From the NCBI GenBank assembly GCA_022539475.1, contig VCMS01000038.1:124001-188000 (forward strand): a DNA stretch of 64,000 nucleotides. Direction: 5' to 3'. The translations under genes were made by a program, and so were the position numbers. Source of the stretch: Gracilaria domingensis. Its lineage: Eukaryota > Rhodophyta > Florideophyceae > Gracilariales > Gracilariaceae. The notes under the pieces are model-generated. The model made no database searches. It had not been told where the DNA came from and saw only the letters and a list, made by a program, of their open reading frames with translations. Of the stretch, positions 41,483 through 51,069 are shown one piece after another (the stretch's first letter is position 1; each line of letters starts with the position of its first letter).

Positions 41483-43697
41483 GTTTTGAGACCCAGGAAA
41501 AGTACTGTAGGAGTCGCATTTGTGTCGTGGTGGAACTACGTTTACTGATACAGAAGATATATCTCTCTCGAGATATATATCGTGGATATCCTGTATTTGA
41601 TTTATTAGAGGCGCATATGCGCCTGTCTAGAGCTCCTGCAACTAATCTGGCTCAACGGGGAGATACGCGGTTTAGCAGGTTTACGCTATCTCGAACAGTA
41701 CTTAAGTAGAGAGCTAGTTGTCGGTGAACGACTTCACTGTCTTTAATCATCAATAATCTATCTTCTACAATAAAGTATATTCAACTCTACGTCGTCTTGC
41801 GACTTCTACGCGACACAGCCCCTTCGGGGCCGCTCGTCCGTCTGCGCATGCAGCCCACTCCGCGGCCGCCACTGTGCAACCCCGACGCCGTCGGTTCACA
41901 CAGCCTCACAGGGGCCGCAGGTCCGGACTACGTTGGTTCGTGCTCTAGCTCTGAGAAGAGCCAGAAGGCATGCGCTTCGGAAAGATCTCGACAGAGTGTC
42001 AATGACATACAGAAGTTTATTGATGAGTTATCCGAACATGTGGAACTTGATGAGATTACAGACTTTATTGAATTGTCAGATCTAACGTTAGAGATATTAT
42101 GTAGGATATCGCTACTTTGAATTGTATGGTTCTGAGGCTCCCTGTACTCAGCTTCTTCACACCTGTGCTGTTTTTAGCAGGGTTTTACAGTACTACAACT
42201 AGCATATAAGGACTACCATTTACGGGTAGATGAGTAAACGTGCCAACTATCCGCCCAGCTTCTCTCCACTACAGCCAGCAGTGGTAGCATCGCCTCGGGA
42301 ACGACTCCTGAGGCCCTGCACTTCGACCATGAACGACGAGGATAGTTCAAAGCGTATCCCTCGCTTCAATGCCCGTCGTGGGGAGGACTTCGTTCTTTGG
42401 CAGATGCGATTCGAGGCTCTCCTCCACTCAAAGAAATTACTCTCATCGGTGACAGCGGATCTAATTGGAGAGCGAAGTGAAGAGGAACTCGAGAACGCCG
42501 TCAAGCAGAAGGTTGCAAAGGCACGAATGATTTTAGTGCAAGCCCTGGGAGATAACCCACTCCGTACCATCTCTTCAGACCGCCGAAACCCTTTCCGAAT
42601 GTATGAGAAGCTCAAGGAAAGGTACGCGACAGTGAATGCAGCAACCAGAGTACAACTGCAAACGGAACTTCACCAGAAGACTTACTCGGAAGCGGTGAGT
42701 ATGTCCGAGTACATCGATGATATCGAATCAATATTCAGCAGGCTAGAAGCAATAGGCAGCCGTGTCCAGGATTCGATGCAAGTGGCAATTCTTTTGGCCA
42801 GTTTGGAAACGCAAGTGACACGCCGTATGGCCCCGTTATCAGTGCATTACAGACTCTGAAGGAAGACGAGCTGAACTTGGACTTCGTAACTGCTCGCTTG
42901 CTCCAGGAATACAAAACGCGGGAGCTTGGAAAACAGGGTAGAGGTTCCGATGTGACACCAACTGAGGAAAAGGCCCTGAGAAGTAAGGCTGCAGTACAGT
43001 GTTACTACTGTGACAAAGCCGGTCACTATAAACGTGAATGCCCGAAACGGAAGAGTGACATGAAGTCTAAGGGCATCAGGATGGATCCCCAGTACGCGCT
43101 GATGGTGCGGGAAGGGCAGTCGAGAATCTCATTTGTTGTTGACTCTGGTGCCACGAAGCATATGATGGGTGATTCCGTGTTCAGTGAAGAGTTTCATTTG
43201 CCCGTGCCTGTACTCATTTCCCTTGGAGATGGACGGCAGTTAGTGTCAACAAGAGTTGGAAACTTTGAACTGATCATCAAGTCACCATCAGGCAACCAGC
43301 TGTTATGCATACCTCTACGAGGGATGTTACTAGTGCCAGAATTGGACGGAAACCTGATATCGTGACGGGCACTAGCACGTTCAGGCTTCAACACAGTCAT
43401 CGACCAAAATGGCTGCACACTTTCAGACGGTCATACTCAGGTAAAAATGAAAGGACTTCAGCATGGACTGTATGAGATTCGTGGCCTTCTTAGACCTTCT
43501 GAGGCCCAGTCTGCCCGCACGGCGGCTGTAGGAAGCTCAACTGCAGGATTAGAACTCTGGCACTACCGCTTCGGACACATTGACAGGAACCGTATCCGCC
43601 AGATGAGTACAGAAAGCACTGTCGATGGTCTAGACCTCAACACATCTCCAGATGAGGGCTCACGGTGTGTCCCGTGCACTGAAGGGAAGATGTCAAG
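41483..43697 (+). repeat. Tandem unit 1 of 2 (2215 bp): LTR-like leader, copia LTR, gag, protease, integrase start
   Basis: This is repeated immediately at 43,698-45,912 with only one mismatch noticed. Contents: a 565 bp segment (41,483-42,047) that looks like another LTR (TGTAGGAGTCGC near 41,506 and GCGACTTCTACG near 41,810) plus a GC-rich leader; the 230 bp LTR 42,048-42,277; Gag; a zinc knuckle CYYCDKAGHYKREC; protease VVDSGATKHMMG; and the integrase zinc finger. Unit 1 ends inside integrase, where unit 2 begins. The junction shares only one or two bases. Confidence 0.9.
42048..42277 (+). repeat. Copia LTR, copy 1
   Basis: 230 bp. Followed by GCAG and TGGTAGCA, which complements the 3' end (UGCUACCA) known for initiator tRNA-Met. 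Confidence 0.8.
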
Positions 43698-45912
43698 GTT
43701 TTGAGACCCAGGAAAAGTACTGTAGGAGTCGCATTTGTGTCGTGGTGGAACTACGTTTACTGATACAGAAGATATATCTCTCTCGAGATATATATCGTGG
43801 ATATCCTGTATTTGATTTATTAGAGGCGCATATGCGCCTGTCTAGAGCTCCTGCAACTAATCTGGCTCAACGGGGAGATACGCGGTTTAGCAGGTTTACG
43901 CTATCTCGAACAGTACTTAAGTAGAGAGCTAGTTGTCGGTGAACGACTTCACTGTCTTTAATCATCAATAATCTATCTTCTACAATAAAGTATATTCAAC
44001 TCTACGTCGTCTTGCGACTTCTACGCGACACAGCCCCTTCGGGGCCGCTCGTCCGTCTGCGCATGCAGCCCACTCCGCGGCCGCCACTGTGCAACCCCGA
44101 CGCCGTCGGTTCACACAGCCTCACAGGGGCCGCAGGTCCGGACTACGTTGGTTCGTGCTCTAGCTCTGAGAAGAGCCAGAAGGCATGCGCTTCGGAAAGA
44201 TCTCGACAGAGTGTCAATGACATACAGAAGTTTATTGATGAGTTATCCGAACATGTGGAACTTGATGAGATTACAGACTTTATTGAATTGTCAGATCTAA
44301 CGTTAGAGATATTATGTAGGATATCGCTACTTTGAATTGTATGGTTCTGAGGCTCCCTGTACTCAGCTTCTTCACACCTGTGCTGTTTTTAGCAGGGTTT
44401 TACAGTACTACAACTAGCATATAAGGACTACCATTTACGGGTAGATGAGTAAACGTGCCAACTATCCGCCCAGCTTCTCTCCACTACAGCCAGCAGTGGT
44501 AGCATCGCCTCGGGAACGACTCCTGAGGCCCTGCACTTCGACCATGAACGACGAGGATAGTTCAAAGCGTATCCCTCGCTTCAATGCCCGTCGTGGGGAG
44601 GACTTCGTTCTTTGGCAGATGCGATTCGAGGCTCTCCTCCACTCAAAGGAATTACTCTCATCGGTGACAGCGGATCTAATTGGAGAGCGAAGTGAAGAGG
44701 AACTCGAGAACGCCGTCAAGCAGAAGGTTGCAAAGGCACGAATGATTTTAGTGCAAGCCCTGGGAGATAACCCACTCCGTACCATCTCTTCAGACCGCCG
44801 AAACCCTTTCCGAATGTATGAGAAGCTCAAGGAAAGGTACGCGACAGTGAATGCAGCAACCAGAGTACAACTGCAAACGGAACTTCACCAGAAGACTTAC
44901 TCGGAAGCGGTGAGTATGTCCGAGTACATCGATGATATCGAATCAATATTCAGCAGGCTAGAAGCAATAGGCAGCCGTGTCCAGGATTCGATGCAAGTGG
45001 CAATTCTTTTGGCCAGTTTGGAAACGCAAGTGACACGCCGTATGGCCCCGTTATCAGTGCATTACAGACTCTGAAGGAAGACGAGCTGAACTTGGACTTC
45101 GTAACTGCTCGCTTGCTCCAGGAATACAAAACGCGGGAGCTTGGAAAACAGGGTAGAGGTTCCGATGTGACACCAACTGAGGAAAAGGCCCTGAGAAGTA
45201 AGGCTGCAGTACAGTGTTACTACTGTGACAAAGCCGGTCACTATAAACGTGAATGCCCGAAACGGAAGAGTGACATGAAGTCTAAGGGCATCAGGATGGA
45301 TCCCCAGTACGCGCTGATGGTGCGGGAAGGGCAGTCGAGAATCTCATTTGTTGTTGACTCTGGTGCCACGAAGCATATGATGGGTGATTCCGTGTTCAGT
45401 GAAGAGTTTCATTTGCCCGTGCCTGTACTCATTTCCCTTGGAGATGGACGGCAGTTAGTGTCAACAAGAGTTGGAAACTTTGAACTGATCATCAAGTCAC
45501 CATCAGGCAACCAGCTGTTATGCATACCTCTACGAGGGATGTTACTAGTGCCAGAATTGGACGGAAACCTGATATCGTGACGGGCACTAGCACGTTCAGG
45601 CTTCAACACAGTCATCGACCAAAATGGCTGCACACTTTCAGACGGTCATACTCAGGTAAAAATGAAAGGACTTCAGCATGGACTGTATGAGATTCGTGGC
45701 CTTCTTAGACCTTCTGAGGCCCAGTCTGCCCGCACGGCGGCTGTAGGAAGCTCAACTGCAGGATTAGAACTCTGGCACTACCGCTTCGGACACATTGACA
45801 GGAACCGTATCCGCCAGATGAGTACAGAAAGCACTGTCGATGGTCTAGACCTCAACACATCTCCAGATGAGGGCTCACGGTGTGTCCCGTGCACTGAAGG
45901 GAAGATGTCAAG
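43698..45912 (+). repeat. Tandem unit 2 of 2 (2215 bp)
   Basis: Same content and order as unit 1, with the LTR at 44,263-44,492. Unlike unit 1, its integrase continues into the rest of pol. Both units show the same reading pattern, so whatever damage the element has predates the duplication. Confidence 0.9.
44263..44492 (+). repeat. Copia LTR, copy 2
   Basis: 230 bp, identical as read to copy 1, lying 2215 bp further on as part of the tandem unit. Confidence 0.85.
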
Positions 45913-47431
45913 ATTACACCTCCAAGCCCGTATGTCAGAGTTCCTTGAAGTGGGTGAGATAATATTCTCTGACATCTGTGGTCCGCTAAAGACTGCCAGT
46001 ATGGGAGGGAAGAAGTTCTTCATCACGTTTACCGATGGCCGATCCGGGTACCGCGCAGTGTCGTTGCTACGAAAGAGCAGTGAAGCGCTACAAGCCTTTC
46101 GCGACTTCCACATGTTTTTTGAGCGCAGATTCAGGTGTGTTGTGCAGATACTACATTCGGACAATGGATCAGAGTATATCGGAATGCAGAACTACCTGAA
46201 AGAATCTGGCATAGAATGGGAGTCTTCGGCTCCATATACACCCCAGCAGAACGGGGTAGCTGAGAGACTGAACAGGACCCTCATGGACATGGTCCGTTCT
46301 ATGCTCAGCCACGCCGGATTACCTCCAAAGTTTTGGGGAGAAGCCCTCATGACTGCAGTGGCTCTACGTAACCTCACTGGATCTGCAAAGAACAGAGGAC
46401 GGACACCTATTGAGGAACTCACTGGAAGGAAGCCATATGTAGGACACATCAAGATTTTTGGGTGTGAGGTGTGGCTTCACTCGGCTAAGAGATCGAAACT
46501 CGAGCCCAAAGCGAAGAGAGGCATCCTCATGAGATGTCTACCACACCGGAACTACAGGGTTTACCTCATTGACTCCGGGAGAATCACGAAAGTACGCCAT
46601 GCAATTGTGAACGAAACCAAATTCCCGGGAAGGGAGCTCTTCCGAACACAGACAGTGAGTGCTATGACTGTACCAGAGGCCGTAGCGGATGTACTTGAAG
46701 GACCACATACCAACCACACGGGAGAGCCAGGCAATGATTCTCCAGATCTAGGTCCAGTGCAACATGCTACTTCCCAATCTACCCCCACTAACGAGCAAGC
46801 CAGTACCAGTGACTCTGGGGAGATAGATGCAAGCGATGAAGGTGACACTGGCCCGAGAGAGCTTACTGAGTCTGAACTAGAGTTTGTGACACACTATCCC
46901 ATTCGCAGGTACCCAGCGAGAGAGAGAATACCACCGCAAAGATACGAAGCCTCTCGAAAGGCTTCCGTAGGAGACCGAACCAATGATACAGCAATACCGA
47001 GAACAGTTGTAGAAGCATTGAGCTGTGAAGAATCTGAACATTGGAAAGCTGCGATTGACTCAGAGCTTCACACTTTGCGCCAAATCGGTACATGGAAGAA
47101 AGTAAAACTCCGGCCTGGTGCGAAGGTGATACAGTCTAAACTGGTTTTCGCAAAGAAGAAGCTTGCTGATGGGTCTCTGGACAAGTGCAAGGCAAGACTC
47201 GTTGCCAAGGGGTGCCAACAGGGACATGTCGAAAACCTGTTTGCTCCTGTGGTCGACTTTCATAGCGTAAGAGTCGTCATCACTCTCGCAGTGAAGCATG
47301 GGTACACTGTCCATCAGATGGATGTTAAATCGGCTTTCTCAACGGGCGGATGGATGCCGAAGCACATGTGTGTATGCTGCCGCCTGAAGGAATTGACCTC
47401 GGTCTGCAAGAAGGGGAGGCACTCCTTCTGA
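45662..47431 (+). CDS. Copia integrase and start of RT (second element)
   Basis: 589 codons. The integrase zinc finger is LWHYRFGHIDRNRI ... CVPCTEGKMSR. The DDE core has FSDICGPLKTASMGGKKFF, ILHSDNGSEYIG and PQQNGVAERLNRTLMDMV. The C-terminal part includes IKIFGCEVWLH and KAKRGILMRCLPHRNYRV. A Ser/Thr-rich acidic linker follows, then the RT entry (LSCEESEHWKAAIDSELHTL, VIQSKLVFAKKK, VHQMDVKSAF). Pol continues beyond this frame toward the DNA transposon. Confidence 0.88.
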   Translation: MKGLQHGLYEIRGLLRPSEAQSARTAAVGSSTAGLELWHYRFGHIDRNRIRQMSTESTVDGLDLNTSPDEGSRCVPCTEGKMSRLHLQARMSEFLEVGEIIFSDICGPLKTASMGGKKFFITFTDGRSGYRAVSLLRKSSEALQAFRDFHMFFERRFRCVVQILHSDNGSEYIGMQNYLKESGIEWESSAPYTPQQNGVAERLNRTLMDMVRSMLSHAGLPPKFWGEALMTAVALRNLTGSAKNRGRTPIEELTGRKPYVGHIKIFGCEVWLHSAKRSKLEPKAKRGILMRCLPHRNYRVYLIDSGRITKVRHAIVNETKFPGRELFRTQTVSAMTVPEAVADVLEGPHTNHTGEPGNDSPDLGPVQHATSQSTPTNEQASTSDSGEIDASDEGDTGPRELTESELEFVTHYPIRRYPARERIPPQRYEASRKASVGDRTNDTAIPRTVVEALSCEESEHWKAAIDSELHTLRQIGTWKKVKLRPGAKVIQSKLVFAKKKLADGSLDKCKARLVAKGCQQGHVENLFAPVVDFHSVRVVITLAVKHGYTVHQMDVKSAFSTGGWMPKHMCVCCRLKELTSVCKKGRHSF

Positions 47432-47580
47432 GACGCACATTGTACGGACTGAAGAACTCGAATCGAATCTGGGCACAGACATGGAAGTCCTGTTTGCAGA
47501 GCCTTGGGTACAATGCCGCCCGGTCCGAAGAATGTCTTTTCGTGAAGACCGGGGTATGGGGTGTGACTTGGGTCTTGGTG

Positions 47581-48803
47581 CAGGGAATGGTTACAGTTGC
47601 CCGGGCCACTATAAAAAATTATATTACCCCTTTGTCAAGCGCGGCTTACAGGGCGACCATAACGCTTATAGTCGCCCAAGTTCAAAAACTTTTTGCATTC
47701 AATTATTTACAAAAGCATTTGTTCCTCGCCGAAACAGTAGTTCACAGCCGTGCTGTGCACTCCAGACACATGAAAAGCGCGCACGTCTACCTCAGACAAG
47801 ATGAAGGCGGCAAAACTCCTCTTGGGTGACTTCCTTTTCCATACTGCTGTTGCGCGTCCATCGACGGGCAAGTTTGCACCAAAGCGTGTACCATCTTTAC
47901 AAAACAGGTCGATCAAATATTTTTTGAACATTGACCATTAAAAAGAATCTTTGCTTGATTGGAGTATTTAAATGCATTTTAAGACTTACGGTAGTGAGTT
48001 TAGATGGCAAGGGCTCTCGGCTGGGCATTTGCAGCAAACTTCACGTACATGTCTTGAACGCACATCTGAAAGTGTCAAGATGACATTGCAGAATTTACCA
48101 AGAAAAAAAAACTGTTCAAATCCGAGGCCTTCCGTTTGTGAAGCAAACAATAAGAGTACATATGTGGCACTTATTTGTTCTTCATAAAAATATCGAAAGG
48201 CTCGAGAGATAATAATAATGTGCATGCCGCACTTACTGCAAATTGGATGCAAGCTTCGAAGTTCTCGTAGACCATGCTCCGCACTGCTTTTGCGGCGTAT
48301 GACTTAAGCCTGGCAACTTCAATCATGGCCATCAAGCCCGGGAAGGAAGGCTTTTTCCGTAAACTCTCTAAATCACAAACGTATGTCAAAGGTCTCTGAT
48401 TTCACAGTGCTTGCTCTAACCAACCTAAACGCGATCGAGGAACAGGCCACGAGGCGAAGCTCGTTCACATTACATGTTGTAATACATATGTTTGCGTTCA
48501 TGGACGTCGTGAGACGAGGGCCTGGTTCGAAGGGACTGTGGCCCGGTCGCAGCATTCATTCTATAACATTGTAGTTGTTGTGCCCCAATCAGGTTTTAAG
48601 TAATGCGCATAGATTTCAAACTAGCCGTTGCAGTTTGAACGTGGCAAAAGTGCCATTTGGCTGTATCCTACGGCGACATGGTTTAATTCTGTAAAACTCC
48701 TGCTTTTCAGGGCGCATATATCGGTTATATGCGCCCGAAATCTCAGTGCTACCTTGGGGGTGATATAACTGTTATGAGCACCCGGGCGAACATAACCGTA
48801 CCC
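47581..48803. mobile_element. DNA transposon with inverted ends and subterminal hairpins (1223 bp)
   Basis: It splits the copia RT between ...TGGGTCTTGGTG and TATGTAGATGAC. The 7 bp CTTGGTG is duplicated at 47,574-47,580 and 48,804-48,810, and removing one copy restores W-V-L-V-Y-V-D-D. The left end is CAGGGAATGGTTACAG..GCCCGGG; the right end read in reverse is GGGTACGGTTATGTTCGCCCGGG. They match at about 16 of 23 positions. Hairpins beginning GGGC or GGGT and ending GCCC or CACCC lie at 47,651-47,677, 48,710-48,736 and 48,758-48,783. The CAGGG end recalls hAT elements, but these have 8 bp duplications, so the superfamily is open. No transposase is recognised. Confidence 0.8.
47707..48389 (-). 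CDS. Possible intron-containing gene or captured exons inside the DNA transposon
   Basis: The minus strand has protein-like pieces. The first is SLRKKPSFPGLMAMIEVARL to EACIQFA (about 48,365-48,237), ending at GTAAGT (48,236-48,231). Next, after TTGACACTTTCAG, comes VRSRHVREVCCKCPAESPCHL, ending at a second GTAAGT (47,989-47,984). Last is KYLIDLFCKDGTRFGANLPV to about 47,707. Two strong donor sites at ends of plausible exons suggest short introns. The Cys-rich middle piece might bind metal. No family is recognised. It may be a fragment of a host gene carried by the element, its own gene, or chance. Confidence 0.35.
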
Positions 48804-48804
48804 C

Positions 48805-49755
48805 TTGGTGTATGTAGATGACATCTTGATTATTGGTAAGACTGCTGAAAGCCTGAACCAGGTCAAGCCGGAACTGCAGTCTAGTTTTCAGATGACAGAT
48901 TTGGGTGAAGTTAAGTCTTTCTTGGGCGTCGAGTTCAAGCCAATGGCTAGTGAATTTTGTATGAGGCAATCAGGTTTCATCGAGAAGCTGCTGCAAGACA
49001 CTGGCATGGCCCACTCGAAGCCTGTTTCAACACCCATGCTCCCGTACGCTGAAACAGACACACATTCCCCAATTCTGGAAGCAGATACTCATTCATTCTT
49101 TCGTGAAGCACTAGGGTCTCTACTTTACCTTTCATCACGATCGAGGCCAGACATTTCATTTGCGGTTAATACGCTCAGTCGGAGGCAGTTGAACCCAACT
49201 GCTATGGACCTGGTTGCATTGAAGCGAGTTCTGAGGTACCTCCGTGGATCGGTCTTGCTTGGCCTCCCATACGTTGCAATGGAAAAGTCCCTCACACTTA
49301 CTGAATATTGCGACAGTAACTGGGCTAGAGACAGGGTGGACCGGAAGTCTATCACTGGGTTTGCGATATACTTGGACGACTGCTTGGTCTGCTGGAAGAT
49401 GACTAAGCAGAGAAGCATTGCAATGTCGACTTCGGAGGCGGAGTTTATTGCGTTGTCGGACTGTGTTCGTGAAGTTATTTGGTTTCGAAGCCTTCTGCGT
49501 GACCTAGTTGTGCCACAGATGGACCCTACCGTTATCTACGAGGACAATACAGGCGCAATCTGCTGGTCGAATTCGCAGAAACGCGCGAAGCATGTGGATA
49601 TTCGTTTCCATTTTGTCAGAGATGCCGTGGATAAGAAAGAAGTTGCCGTTCTTCACTGCCCAACTGAAAAGATGAAGGCAGACATTTTTACAAAGCCATT
49701 GCTGCCAAAGAGATTCTTGGACTTACGCGCTGCAATTGGACTACAGGAGATCTGA
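48805..49755 (+). CDS. Copia RT end and RNase H (second element)
   Basis: 316 codons beginning within the transposon's right target duplication, at the RT YVDD block (VYVDDILIIGKTAESL). It continues with MTDLGEVKSFLGVEF, SRSRPDISFAVNTLSR and LRYLRGSVLLGL, then RNase H with YCDSNWARDRVDRKSITGF, MSTSEAEFIALSDCVRE, YEDNTGAICW, AKHVDIRFHFVRD and KADIFTKPLLPKRF. It ends just before the polypurine tract and 3' LTR. Confidence 0.9.
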   Translation: MVYVDDILIIGKTAESLNQVKPELQSSFQMTDLGEVKSFLGVEFKPMASEFCMRQSGFIEKLLQDTGMAHSKPVSTPMLPYAETDTHSPILEADTHSFFREALGSLLYLSSRSRPDISFAVNTLSRRQLNPTAMDLVALKRVLRYLRGSVLLGLPYVAMEKSLTLTEYCDSNWARDRVDRKSITGFAIYLDDCLVCWKMTKQRSIAMSTSEAEFIALSDCVREVIWFRSLLRDLVVPQMDPTVIYEDNTGAICWSNSQKRAKHVDIRFHFVRDAVDKKEVAVLHCPTEKMKADIFTKPLLPKRFLDLRAAIGLQEI

Positions 49756-49768
49756 AAATGGGGGGGAA

Positions 49769-49998
49769 TGATGAGATTACAGACTTTATTGAATTGTCAG
49801 ATCTAACGTTAGAGATATTATGTAGGATATCGCTACTTTGAATTGTATGGTTCTGAGGCTCCCTGTACTTAGCTTCTTCATACCTGTGCTGTTTTTCGCA
49901 GGGTTTTACAGTACTACAACTAGCATATAAGGATTACCATTTACGGGTAGATGAGTAAACGGGCCAACTATCCGCCCAGCTTCTCTCCACTACAGCCA
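49769..49998 (+). repeat. Copia 3' LTR
   Basis: 230 bp with a few substitutions relative to the 5' copies. It sits directly after AAATGGGGGGGAA and is followed by the resumed text of the split copia. Confidence 0.85.
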
Positions 49999-50123
49999 GG
50001 AGAACTGAGATTAGAACAAGATAAGAGCAAGTTCCTAGGTCTCAGTATTGAGAGGAACGAAACGCGAACGCTGACCAAAATCACAATGCACCTCTCATTG
50101 ATGACGCACTTGCAAGGTTTGGT

Positions 50124-50828
50124 ATGAAGGAATGTACGACTATTTCCACACCAATGTTACTAAACTTGCGGTTGACACGAGCGAAAGAATATGCGGCACA
50201 ACTCAAAGTCCCCTACCGAGAACTCGTTGGTTTATTACTCCACTTGGCAAACAATTGTCGCCCTGATATCGTCTTTTGTGTGGGATATCTCTCAAGGTTT
50301 CTGGAAAGGCATGGTAGCCAACACTGGAAGGCTGCAAAACGCGTTCTACGTTATCTGAAAGGCACAAAGCACATGGGTCTCGTTGTCGAAAAGACAGATA
50401 GAGTACTTCGTCGATACTCCGACGCTGATTTTGCACCTTGTGCAGTCGATCGAAAGTCTATCAGTTGCTATTTATTCATGTTTTCTGGTGCTTGTGTGTC
50501 ATGGAGGTCAAAGAAGCAGACTATAGTAACGCAGCCAACAGTGGAGGTGGAGTATGTGGCATTATCATATGCAGTTTTTGAATCGTTATGGCTTCGACAA
50601 CTGTTCAGTGAACTTGGTGTGAACGTTAATGACGGAGTCACTATCTATGGTAACAAGCAAAGGTCATTGTCTTTATCCTGCAAACAGGTATGCAATGAGC
50701 GAACGAATCACATTGATATAAGGTATCATCTTGTTAGTGATCATGTCGAGAAGGACGTAGAGTTGAAGTACTCCCCTAAGGCTTTCATGGCTGTTAGTGC
50801 ATATAAGCGCGTTGTTGTTGTTTTGTGA
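50124..50828 (+). CDS. Copia RT end and RNase H (split copia, right part)
   Basis: The frame starts after the RT catalytic region (TISTPMLLNLRLTRAKEYAA) and covers LVGLLLHLANNCRPDIVFCV, LRYLKGTKHMGLVV, YSDADFAPCAVDRKSISCYL, VEYVALSYAVFESLWLRQL and HIDIRYHLVSDHVEKD. The last dozen codons lie in the LTR of the neighbouring minus-strand copia, so the copia proper ends at 50,791. Confidence 0.8.
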   Translation: MKECTTISTPMLLNLRLTRAKEYAAQLKVPYRELVGLLLHLANNCRPDIVFCVGYLSRFLERHGSQHWKAAKRVLRYLKGTKHMGLVVEKTDRVLRRYSDADFAPCAVDRKSISCYLFMFSGACVSWRSKKQTIVTQPTVEVEYVALSYAVFESLWLRQLFSELGVNVNDGVTIYGNKQRSLSLSCKQVCNERTNHIDIRYHLVSDHVEKDVELKYSPKAFMAVSAYKRVVVVL

Positions 50829-51062
50829 GCAAAAGAGCTGGCGGACGAGTCTCTGAGAGGCTCGGCTGCAGCGCGTTTTATAATGTTAAGTTGTTTCCCT
50901 TTTGGGTAACTATATACTCTCCTATCAAATGATTTGCCTATTACGTAGCACTACTAGTGCATTACCTGTCCACTCTCTTCTGTGTCCAAGTAAGTGCATT
51001 ACACTAGTAAAATATGCTGTTAGACTCACTTATCATTCACATTATTATAAGAGTCTCTGACA
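50792..51062 (-). repeat. 3' LTR of the minus-strand copia
   Basis: 271 bp. It interrupts the RNase H end of the plus-strand split copia. Preceded on the minus strand by a G-rich tract. Confidence 0.88.
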
Positions 51063-51069
51063 CCCCCCC

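Larger units (their letters stand above)
42048..49998 (+). mobile_element. Second Ty1/copia element, with duplicated 5' end and a DNA transposon in pol
   Basis: 230 bp LTRs lie at 42,048-42,277, 44,263-44,492 and 49,769-49,998, TGATGAGATTACAG...CTACAGCCA. After each 5' LTR a primer site TGGTAGCA lies four bases on. A polypurine tract AAATGGGGGGGAA precedes the 3' LTR. Pol is Gag, protease, integrase, RT (LVFAKKKLADGSLDKCKARL, MDVKSAF), then, after the DNA transposon at 47,581-48,803, RT and RNase H. It is inserted in the split copia, whose text reads through the joined site (LDLDG then ELRLEQ). Broken at a few places; the LTRs are close, so fairly young. Confidence 0.85.
38634..50791 (+). mobile_element. 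Ty1/copia remnant split by a second copia
   Basis: The left part, 38,634-41,482, holds the end of protease, integrase and first half of RT (CRWVFDYKRNKNGYFTRYRA, VVYVDDVLIAGG). The right part, about 49,999-50,791, holds the end of RT and RNase H (FLGLSIERN, LRYLKGTKHMGL, YSDADFAPCAVDRKSI, HIDIRYHLVSDHV). Between them, 41,483-49,998 is the second copia with its tandem unit. A solo-LTR-like block lies at 40,115-40,617. The right end is cut by the LTR of the minus-strand copia at 50,792. Both LTRs and Gag are missing. Broken, with several interruptions. Confidence 0.85.

Noticed and set aside
42048-45912. Two separate insertions of the same copia
   Set aside because: The units abut with no target duplication, share the upstream 565 bp segment and are almost identical, which points to one duplication event.
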